Assembly (NCBI GenBank): GCA_016297405.1
Contig: JAEDGP010000004.1
Span: 1-56,264, forward strand
DNA length: 56,264 bases
Origin: Treponema sp.
GTDB taxonomy: Bacteria > Spirochaetota > Spirochaetia > Treponematales > Treponemataceae
Direction: 5' to 3'
Part shown: positions 49,972 to 56,264 of the stretch, one piece after another
Numbering within the stretch: position 1 is the stretch's first letter
Layout: each line of letters begins with the position of its first letter
Made by a program: the position numbers and the translations under genes
The notes under the pieces: generated by a model
What the model was told of the DNA's origin: nothing
What the model saw: the letters and a program-made list of their open reading frames with translations, nothing else
The model's database searches: none

Positions 49972-51263
49972 TGAAAGAAGGTAATGCTATTGAAGTCCGC
50001 AACGTAGAAAAGGAATTTAGGGTTCATTTGGAATCTTCAAACCAGTTGAAGGATGCCGTTATCTTTGGCAATCGCAATAAAGTACAGGTTAGAAATGTTC
50101 TTAGGGGTGTTAGTTTTGAAATTCCTAAAGGCCAGGCAGTTGCTCTCATAGGTAAAAATGGATGTGGAAAGAGTACTTCCTTAAAACTTCTTACAAAGAT
50201 TCTAAAACCAAATAAAGGTGAAGTAGAACTAAAAGGCCGTGTATCTTCTCTCATAGAGCTTGGTGCTGGTTTTCATCCTGATATGACTGGTCGTGAAAAC
50301 ATTTATATCAATGCCAGCATTTTTGGAATAAAGCATAAGGAAGTGGACAAGAGAATTGATAGCATCATACGTTTTTCTGAACTTGAAGATGTAATTGATA
50401 CTCCAGTGCGTACGTATTCAAGCGGTATGTACATGCGCCTTGCTTTTAGTGTTGCAATTAATGTTAACGCGGATATTCTTTTAATTGATGAGATTCTTGC
50501 TGTTGGTGACAGTGCATTCCAAGAAAAGTGTTTTAACAAACTTCTTGACTTAAAGCGTTCTGGACTTACTATTGTTATTGTTTCTCATTCTCTTGGTCAG
50601 GTTAAGCGTATATGCGATCGTTGTATCTGGATCAAAGATGGTTTGATTCAGATGGATGGTGATGTAAACAAAGTTTGTGATGAATATGAGCATGATATGT
50701 TCGAAAGTAGTCAGGAGCGAGTTAAGAAGGAAGTACAACAGACTAATGATGAGACTCTTTGTGTTCAAGATGGTTCAATTGATGATTTTTCATGTTTTGA
50801 GATAACTAGCCAATGTAGTGCTTTTGCAAAGAGGGAATATGTAGGACCGGCACGGATACTCAATATAATGATGCTTGATAAAGATGGTAATCCTAATACG
50901 GTTTTTCATACTGGTGACGAAGTTAAGATTGTCGTTGATTTTGATTCACCTGATAAAAAATTGCCATTGAATGTAGTATTAGGCTTTAATAATGAAGTTG
51001 GATATTGTTTTTTTGGTACTGCTTCAGGCTTAATTACGAAGAAATATATTTTTGTAGAAGGTAAAAAGAGAATTTGTTTTTATTTCAAAAGTTTGATTAT
51101 TAATAACGGTACTTATAATATTAGTGTAGCGATTAGGAATTCGGAGATGAAGTTGATTGATAAATGTCATTCTGTTATTTCTTTTAGGATGTTGGCTTCT
51201 GATGATAAGTTTTTTGGTGTTTGTTGTCAGGATTGTATATTAGAAATGTCTGAGGAAAATTAA
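49971..51263 (+). CDS. wzt: Polysaccharide ABC exporter ATPase with C-terminal glycan-recognition domain
   Basis: This 430-residue protein has an N-terminal ATPase with Walker A GKNGCGKST (61-69), ELGAGFHPDMTGRENIY, signature YSSGMYMRLAF, Walker B ILLIDEILAVGD and H-loop IVSHSLGQV. After a linker from about 250, residues 285-425 form a beta-sandwich like Wzt-C (FHTGDEVKIVVDF, VVLGFNNEVGYCFFGT, GTYNISVAIR). In E. coli O8/O9a and Klebsiella O12 this domain reads the terminal cap of the chain. ATG 49971 is favoured over GTG 49968 by spacing from GGAGGA. The C-terminal part becomes noticeably richer in A and T than the ATPase part. Confidence 0.92.
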   Translation: MKEGNAIEVRNVEKEFRVHLESSNQLKDAVIFGNRNKVQVRNVLRGVSFEIPKGQAVALIGKNGCGKSTSLKLLTKILKPNKGEVELKGRVSSLIELGAGFHPDMTGRENIYINASIFGIKHKEVDKRIDSIIRFSELEDVIDTPVRTYSSGMYMRLAFSVAINVNADILLIDEILAVGDSAFQEKCFNKLLDLKRSGLTIVIVSHSLGQVKRICDRCIWIKDGLIQMDGDVNKVCDEYEHDMFESSQERVKKEVQQTNDETLCVQDGSIDDFSCFEITSQCSAFAKREYVGPARILNIMMLDKDGNPNTVFHTGDEVKIVVDFDSPDKKLPLNVVLGFNNEVGYCFFGTASGLITKKYIFVEGKKRICFYFKSLIINNGTYNISVAIRNSEMKLIDKCHSVISFRMLASDDKFFGVCCQDCILEMSEEN

Positions 51264-51265
51264 TT

Positions 51266-52099
51266 ATGATTAAAAAAGTATTGGTTACTGGTGCTGGTGG
51301 ATACATAGGTCGGTTTGTTGTGAAAGAACTTTGTGATCTAGGTTTTGATGTTATTGCTTCAAACCTATTTCCTGATGGTATTGATATTCGTGCGAAGGTA
51401 ATTACGGATGATATTTTTTCGCTGGGTGAGTATGCATTTGATAAATTAGGAAAACCTGATGTGTGTTTGCACCTCGCATGGAGAGATGGTTTTGTTCATA
51501 ATTCTAATGCCCATATGGAAGATATTTCAAAGCATTATGGATTTGTTGAAAATATGATAAAAGGTGGATTACATCAATTTTGTGGCATGGGGTCTATGCA
51601 TGAAATTGGGTATTATGAAGGTGTTATTGATGAAAATACTCCGTGTAATCCAATGAGTCAATATGGTATTGCTAAAAATGCACTAAGGCAATCTCTTGAA
51701 CTATTATGCAAACAGAATGATGTTAATTTTCAATGGATTAGAGGATATTATATCTATGGTGATGACATAAAGAGTCATTCTATTTTTGCAAAGATTTGTC
51801 AGGCTGCGGAAGATGGGAAACACACATTTCCATTGAACTCGGGTAAAAATAAATATGATTTTATTCATGTTGGTGAACTTGCAAGACAAATTGTAGCTGT
51901 GATAACACAGAATAGGATATTGGGAGTAATTAATTGTTGTTCTGGTATTCCGTTAAGTTTGGGTGAGATGGTTGAAAAATTTATAAAGGAACATGGGTTT
52001 GATATGAGTCCTGAATATGGAGTTTATCCAGACCGTCCATATGATTCTCCTGCTGTTTGGGGAAGTTCAGAAAAAATTGATTTGATAATGAGAAAATAG
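51266..52099 (+). CDS. Extended SDR nucleotide-sugar reductase/epimerase
   Basis: This 277-residue NAD(P)-dependent enzyme has VLVTGAGGYIGRFVV at the N-terminus, VCLHLAWRDGFVHNS, GMGSMHEIGYYEG and the catalytic Tyr-x-x-x-Lys in NPMSQYGIAKNALRQ. The long conserved block YYIYGDDIKSHSIFAK resembles proteins annotated as dTDP-6-deoxy-L-talose 4-dehydrogenase, so a 4-ketosugar reductase is my best suggestion, at low certainty. It is not like HldD in sequence although it stands before hldE. The start follows wzt by 2 bases with GAGG upstream. Confidence 0.75.
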   Translation: MIKKVLVTGAGGYIGRFVVKELCDLGFDVIASNLFPDGIDIRAKVITDDIFSLGEYAFDKLGKPDVCLHLAWRDGFVHNSNAHMEDISKHYGFVENMIKGGLHQFCGMGSMHEIGYYEGVIDENTPCNPMSQYGIAKNALRQSLELLCKQNDVNFQWIRGYYIYGDDIKSHSIFAKICQAAEDGKHTFPLNSGKNKYDFIHVGELARQIVAVITQNRILGVINCCSGIPLSLGEMVEKFIKEHGFDMSPEYGVYPDRPYDSPAVWGSSEKIDLIMRK

Positions 52100-52101
52100 A
52101 A

Positions 52102-53541
52102 ATGAATAAATTGGAATCTTTCAAGAGTCAATATGTACTTGTCGTTGGAGATTTAATGATTGACAAATATATAATTGGCGATGTTAATAGAATTTCACCA
52201 GAAGCTCCTGTTCCGGTTTTAAATCAGACTAGAGTAGAACGTAAACTTGGTGGTGCAGGTAATGTTCTAGCAAATTTAAAGTCATTAGGAGCAAATGTAC
52301 GTGCTTTAGGACGTATTGGAAATGATTCAGAAGGCTGGCTTTGTCTTGATATGCTCTCAAAGGAGGGAATTGACTGCTCAAATATATGGAAGAATGAGCA
52401 GACTATCGTTAAAACTAGAGTTATTTCAGCTAATCAGCAGTTTATTAGAATAGATGAGGAAAAAATTATTTCTCCGAATGAGGAGTATCTAAGCAATCTA
52501 AAAGTAAATATTGATTCTATTTTAAAAGATATCACAGTTGTACTTTTGTCTGATTATGCAAAGGGGTTTGTCAGTGATGAGTTGACAGGTTATATTATTG
52601 ACGAATGTAGCAAGAGAGATATACCTGTTGTTGTAGATCCTAAGGGTAAAAATTGTGGTAAATACAAAGGGGCTACTGCTATAACTCCTAATAATAAAGA
52701 ATTTGTGGATATGTCTGGATATGTTTCTCTAGATTCTGAAGTTTCAATTAGAGAAGAGGCATTAAGGTTGGCAAATGAAAATAACATTAAGTATTTTATT
52801 CATACTCGTTCAGAAAAGGGTATTTCCGTAATAGAAAAAGATTCAGGTAATAAACTTGATTTTCCAACTCAAGCAAAAGAAGTCATTGATGTAACTGGCG
52901 CTGGAGATACAGTTGTGAGTGTTATTGCGTTATCTATTGGTGCTGGATTTGATATTACATATGCTATTGTCTTGGCAAATGTTGCTGCATCAATTGTTGT
53001 TTCTAAGTTTGGTACAGCACAGACAACAATTGACGAAATAAATGAACAACTTAATTTTACAAGAGAAAAAAATCTCTCAAAAGACAAACTTCTTGAGGCA
53101 ATTTCTAACTTAAAAAAGCAAGGAAAGAAAATTGTTTTTACTAACGGTTGTTTTGATCTTGTTCATGCTGGACATATAAAAAGTTTTCAACAAGCGAGAT
53201 CTTTTGGAGATATTCTTGTAGTGGCAATTAATTCTGATAATTCAATTAAACGATTAAAAGGTGAATGTAGACCTGTTGTTGATTTGAAAAATAGAATTTC
53301 ATTATTAGAAGCTCTTGAATGTATAGATTTTGTGATTCCTTTTGAAGAGGATACTCCACAAAAACTTATTGAAGAAATTAGACCTGATGTAATGGTAAAG
53401 GGTGAAGATTGGAAAGGTAAAACTGTCGCTGGTGCAAATTTTGTTCAATCTTATGGTGGTAAGGTTGAGTTTATAAGACTTGAACAGGGACTTTCTACTA
53501 CAAACATTATAGAAAAAATAAAAAAGACAATGGAATCCTAA
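52102..53541 (+). CDS. hldE: Bifunctional heptose-7-phosphate kinase / heptose-1-phosphate adenylyltransferase
   Basis: This 479-residue cytoplasmic enzyme has an N-terminal ribokinase-type domain (1-320) with GDLMIDKYIIGDVNRISPEA, KLGGAGNVLANL and VTGAGDT (264-270), and a C-terminal nucleotidyltransferase domain (about 340-479) with TNGCFDLVHAGHI (from 347) and KGEDW. It carries out two steps of ADP-D-glycero-beta-D-manno-heptose synthesis. GmhA and GmhB activities come from the minus-strand operon about 40 kb away. An HldD epimerase is not seen, so the D,D form may be used. Codon use is richer in T-ending codons than in the central block. Confidence 0.94.
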   Translation: MNKLESFKSQYVLVVGDLMIDKYIIGDVNRISPEAPVPVLNQTRVERKLGGAGNVLANLKSLGANVRALGRIGNDSEGWLCLDMLSKEGIDCSNIWKNEQTIVKTRVISANQQFIRIDEEKIISPNEEYLSNLKVNIDSILKDITVVLLSDYAKGFVSDELTGYIIDECSKRDIPVVVDPKGKNCGKYKGATAITPNNKEFVDMSGYVSLDSEVSIREEALRLANENNIKYFIHTRSEKGISVIEKDSGNKLDFPTQAKEVIDVTGAGDTVVSVIALSIGAGFDITYAIVLANVAASIVVSKFGTAQTTIDEINEQLNFTREKNLSKDKLLEAISNLKKQGKKIVFTNGCFDLVHAGHIKSFQQARSFGDILVVAINSDNSIKRLKGECRPVVDLKNRISLLEALECIDFVIPFEEDTPQKLIEEIRPDVMVKGEDWKGKTVAGANFVQSYGGKVEFIRLEQGLSTTNIIEKIKKTMES

Positions 53542-53543
53542 TC

Positions 53544-54755
53544 ATGGATAAAGTAGGTTTTTCAACATTAAACATAGATTTTTTTAACAGTTACAAATCT
53601 CAAATTGAAGTTTTTTGGAAATATGCAGAAAAGTTAGACAAGAATGTGAAATATAACTCGACTGATGTTATTCTTTTTCGTCTTGATTTGATTGGCGATT
53701 GTACAATGTTTACAAGTGCGGCAAAAGCCCTTCGAGAGTTTTATAAAGACAGGAAGATGACAGTAGTTTGTTTGAATATTTCTAAACCAATATTTGAACA
53801 TTTAAACTGCTTTGATGAAATTATTACAGTAGATTTTAGACCTCATCTCATAGATTATGAAAAACTTGAAAATGTAATTAAAATTTTGCAAACAAAGGAA
53901 TTTGATATTTTATTACAACCTCAACTTTCTCGTTATCCATTAGCTGATATTTTGGCAGCATCCATAAAATGTAATAAGAGAATTGCCATAGAAGGTCGGG
54001 GTAATTCTCCAATTGAATGGATAAAAATGGTAGAGCCTATTTATGATGCTGTAATACCTTATCCAAGAGATAAAAGTAGTGAATTTGATTTTTATGCAGC
54101 TTTTGTCCGTGGTGTTGTTGGATCAGACTTTAGATTAACAAAGCCTGTTTTGAATTTTAATAAACAGAATTTTGTTAATGATGATTATTTTGTCCTTTTT
54201 CCAGCTGGTTCAATAAAACAAAAATTTTGGCCTCCTGAAAGGTTTGCTAAAGTTGCAGATTATGTTTGTAAAAAAACAAATTTGAAATGTGTGATTTTAG
54301 GTACAGATAGTGAAAAATGGGTTTCTGAATTGATATTTATGAATGTTCATAGTACAACAGAACCTTATATTATTGATTTGTGTGGTAAAACTTCAATAAA
54401 TGATGTAATTGATATTATTGGCAATTCAAAATTTATTGTTACTAACGATACTTCTGGAGTTCACATTGCTTGTGCCACAAATGTACCCTCTGTAGGTATT
54501 GTTGGTGGCTGGCATTTTGATCGTTTCCTACCGTATCACATTGAAAAGATCGCCCCTACTGATAAATTGCCTCTTGTTGCTCATACAAAAATGGACTGTT
54601 ATTTTTGTGACTGGTATTGGCCTACTGTTGAAAAAAGAAATCCAAAATGCTTGGAAAATTTAAAAAACGAAGATTTGAGTATTTGTATTCAGAAAATACG
54701 CACCGAACAAGTTATTGAACTTGTGGACAAAATTTTGTCTGAAGCGGGTTACTGA
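53544..54755 (+). CDS. GT9-family heptosyltransferase
   Basis: This 403-residue protein has the ADP-heptose:LPS heptosyltransferase plan: FRLDLIGDCTMFTSAAKAL at the start of the N-terminal Rossmann half, then VLFPAGSIKQKFWPPERFAKV, CVILGTDSEKW and IVTNDTSGVHIACATNVP with the donor-phosphate pocket. DSGxxH here reads DTSGVH, normal for GT9. It follows hldE by 2 bases, so ADP-heptose is very probably its donor. An N-terminal extension of about 45 residues precedes the core. An added WHFDRFLPYH stretch near residue 327 follows the donor site. Confidence 0.88.
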   Translation: MDKVGFSTLNIDFFNSYKSQIEVFWKYAEKLDKNVKYNSTDVILFRLDLIGDCTMFTSAAKALREFYKDRKMTVVCLNISKPIFEHLNCFDEIITVDFRPHLIDYEKLENVIKILQTKEFDILLQPQLSRYPLADILAASIKCNKRIAIEGRGNSPIEWIKMVEPIYDAVIPYPRDKSSEFDFYAAFVRGVVGSDFRLTKPVLNFNKQNFVNDDYFVLFPAGSIKQKFWPPERFAKVADYVCKKTNLKCVILGTDSEKWVSELIFMNVHSTTEPYIIDLCGKTSINDVIDIIGNSKFIVTNDTSGVHIACATNVPSVGIVGGWHFDRFLPYHIEKIAPTDKLPLVAHTKMDCYFCDWYWPTVEKRNPKCLENLKNEDLSICIQKIRTEQVIELVDKILSEAGY

Positions 54756-54757
54756 AA

Positions 54758-56264
54758 TTGGCTAATACTCTTCATTTCATAAATCGTATTGATTCCTCGA
54801 ATGCAGGAGATTGGAACTGTTGTCCACTTCAGTATTATTGGGATTATTTTTCTCAGTTTAATATTCGTCGTCATGATATTCGTTATATAAATTATTCTGC
54901 AATTGATAAAGATGATGTGGTTATATTTGGTGGTGGTGGACTATTTGATTATGCGGAGTTTACCAACAGAAATATAAATCGTGTTCTTGATATTGGGGCA
55001 AAGTGTATTTGCTGGAGTTCTGGATTAAACAGTCATTCAGAATTTGAGCAGACATTTGAGTCTGAAATTAAATGGGATAAATTCATTATTTGTACTCTCA
55101 GGGATTTCAATAATTCAAAGAACATTGAATATTTGTCTGATGTAACATGCAAACATCCTGCATTTGATGAGAAGTATTCAGTTAAACGAAAAATTGGAAT
55201 TGCAACTCACAAAGATTACAAGATAAAGAATTTCACCTTTGATTCGATTACTAATGATAAATCAATTGAAGAAATTATCCGTTTCATAGGTGAGAGCGAG
55301 ATTGTTATCTCTAATAGTTTTCACATGATTTATTGGGCTCAGCTTTTAGGAAAAAAGGTAATTTGCTATGCTCCTTTTGCTTCAAAGTTTTTCTCATATA
55401 AATATAAACCTCAATATTTAAATAGTGTTGAAGATTTGGATGATGCAATTGAGAAATGTGATATTCAAAATTTTCTTGATGAAGCTAGAAAAGAAAATAA
55501 TGACTTTTTTGAAAAAATAAAAATAATTTGTGATGAGTCGTTACAAAAATCAACATTGGTTAAATCTTTTGAACAGCTAACCTTGGAAGGACTTTTATAC
55601 AGTTCTGAAAAAGAGAAATCTGTTCAAGAAAATGACGGATTGGTTTCCAGATTATTTTTTGATACAGGTGATGGCTTTAAAATTGAACAAACTATTTGTT
55701 GCATAAATAATGTGTTTGAAGATAAAGTCCACAAAGTTCGATTTAACCTTGAAAAAATAGATAATATAAAAGCATTACGATTCGATCCTCTAGAAGGTCT
55801 TTTCTGTAAGATAAAAATTCTTTCAGTAAAATCAGATAATAATGATTTCAAATTAAATTCTGTATGCTGCCAGAATAATACTGACGGATTTGATTTGTTC
55901 TATACAACGGACCCGCAATATTATGGTCTTGTCGAAGGAAACATCAATTTTTTAGAGATTGAATTTGCGCTTGAGATTGCAGACGGCTTTGAAGTTCAGT
56001 GTGCAGTCTATGGTCTTAATGCCAATAAAAATGAACTTGTCAAAATAAATTATAAAATGAACAGCGATATCGGTTATTTGAACGAGCAGAACTCGATGAA
56101 ATCTAAACTCATCGATGATTTGAACGGCAAGTGTGAGTGGTATGCAAACACGCTCAAAGAAAAAGACAATGCCATAAATCAGATGAACAGTGACATTGCT
56201 GAATTAGGTGGCAAGTGTGAGTGGTATGCAAACACGCTCAAAGAAAAAGACAATGCCATAAATC
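54758..56264 (+). CDS. Polysaccharide pyruvyltransferase-like protein with coiled-coil repeat tail (cut by window end)
   Basis: The frame stays open from 54743 to the window end; TTG 54758 is the only reasonable start, 2 bases after the GT9 stop. Residues 1-270 look like a pyruvyltransferase (GT-B type) domain: SSNAGDWNCCPLQYYW, VVIFGGGGLFD, CWSSGL and VISNSFHMIYWAQLLGKKV. Residues about 285-430 appear to be a beta-rich domain. From about 435 the chain turns into a coiled coil, and from residue 457 a 28-residue (four-heptad) repeat beginning GKCEWYANTLKEKDNAIN recurs exactly. Pyruvyltransferases add ketal pyruvate to sugars; the tail suggests a length-measuring or assembly role. No stop is seen, so total length is unknown. 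Confidence 0.75.
   Translation, partial: MANTLHFINRIDSSNAGDWNCCPLQYYWDYFSQFNIRRHDIRYINYSAIDKDDVVIFGGGGLFDYAEFTNRNINRVLDIGAKCICWSSGLNSHSEFEQTFESEIKWDKFIICTLRDFNNSKNIEYLSDVTCKHPAFDEKYSVKRKIGIATHKDYKIKNFTFDSITNDKSIEEIIRFIGESEIVISNSFHMIYWAQLLGKKVICYAPFASKFFSYKYKPQYLNSVEDLDDAIEKCDIQNFLDEARKENNDFFEKIKIICDESLQKSTLVKSFEQLTLEGLLYSSEKEKSVQENDGLVSRLFFDTGDGFKIEQTICCINNVFEDKVHKVRFNLEKIDNIKALRFDPLEGLFCKIKILSVKSDNNDFKLNSVCCQNNTDGFDLFYTTDPQYYGLVEGNINFLEIEFALEIADGFEVQCAVYGLNANKNELVKINYKMNSDIGYLNEQNSMKSKLIDDLNGKCEWYANTLKEKDNAINQMNSDIAELGGKCEWYANTLKEKDNAIN
56126..56264 (+). repeat. 84-bp in-frame tandem repeat (28 residues, four heptads)
   Basis: The 55 bases at 56126-56180 recur identically at 56210-56264, a period of 84 bases. 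The second copy is cut by the window edge, so more copies are likely. Hydrophobic residues recur at coiled-coil spacing. A less perfect copy (MNSDIGYLNEQN) lies just upstream. Confidence 0.9.

Noticed and set aside
51266..52099. ADP-heptose 6-epimerase (HldD), because the gene stands before hldE
   Set aside because: The sequence does not show the HldD pattern; it resembles 4-ketosugar reductases, so no hldD is claimed.
56126..56264. CRISPR or non-coding direct repeat
   Set aside because: The period is 84 bases, copies are contiguous and in frame with an open coding sequence, and there are no spacers.
1..56264. tRNA, rRNA, insertion sequences, integrase or attachment sites
   Set aside because: None was recognised. 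Lack of transposase genes and of target-site repeats means the apparent exchange of modules is not explained by a visible mobile element.

Overview
The window looks like a low-GC, double-membraned, host-associated bacterium; a Treponema-like spirochaete is my best guess. This is inferred from gene content, base composition and good Shine-Dalgarno sites, and no rRNA or tRNA is present to confirm it. After the tail of an ABC uptake operon (1-3033), about 53 kb is one large surface-glycan locus with no mobile element, CRISPR array or RNA gene that I can see.

Layout. (1) 1-3033, plus strand: ATPase (cut by the window edge), fused permease and lipoprotein of an importer that may take up 2-aminoethylphosphonate or a similar ligand. 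A bidirectional terminator separates it from the next block. (2) 3119-24348, minus strand: a CDP-glycerol-type transferase; two tandem ~900-residue proteins that join a YidC-like membrane domain to an alkaline-phosphatase-superfamily transferase; the complete GDP-D-glycero-D-manno-heptose route (gmhA, hddA, fused hddC-gmhB); and a polyprenyl-phosphate-sugar glycosylation set (two DPM-type GT2 enzymes, a two-subunit EamA/SMR-type flippase, three polytopic GT-C/GtrII-like proteins). (3) 24396-34428: separately expressed glycosyltransferases, a hexapeptide acetyltransferase and two O-acylation pairs (MBOAT plus SGNH/AlgX-like partner). (4) 34499-36277: a PglK/MsbA-like lipid-oligosaccharide ABC flippase. 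(5) 36381-45529, plus: rfbG-rfbF-rfbH making a CDP-3,6-dideoxy-4-ketohexose, followed by an aldolase, a thiamine-diphosphate enzyme, a HAD phosphatase, a reductase and a GT2, together resembling a branched-chain (yersiniose-like) sugar cassette. (6) 45583-49051: a GT87-like membrane protein, a GT2 and a GT8. (7) 49186-end, plus: Wzm/Wzt ABC exporter with a Wzt C-terminal domain, an SDR, HldE for ADP-heptose, a GT9 heptosyltransferase, and a pyruvyltransferase-like protein whose C-terminus runs into perfect 84-bp coiled-coil repeats at the window edge.

How it fits together. Sugars are activated as GDP-heptose, ADP-heptose and CDP-dideoxyhexose, assembled by about a dozen glycosyltransferases, and exported by two ABC routes (flippase-type and Wzm/Wzt). 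They are then decorated outside the cytoplasmic membrane by O-acylation, polyprenyl-linked sugar transfer and probably phospho-substituent transfer. The two most novel-looking elements are the tandem YidC-like/phosphotransferase fusions, which lack the insertase groove arginine, and the pyruvyltransferase/coiled-coil protein beside Wzt, which could be a chain-capping length ruler analogous to WbdD. Several genes have a TATAAT hexamer only 6-8 bases before ATG and no Shine-Dalgarno site, suggesting leaderless transcripts.
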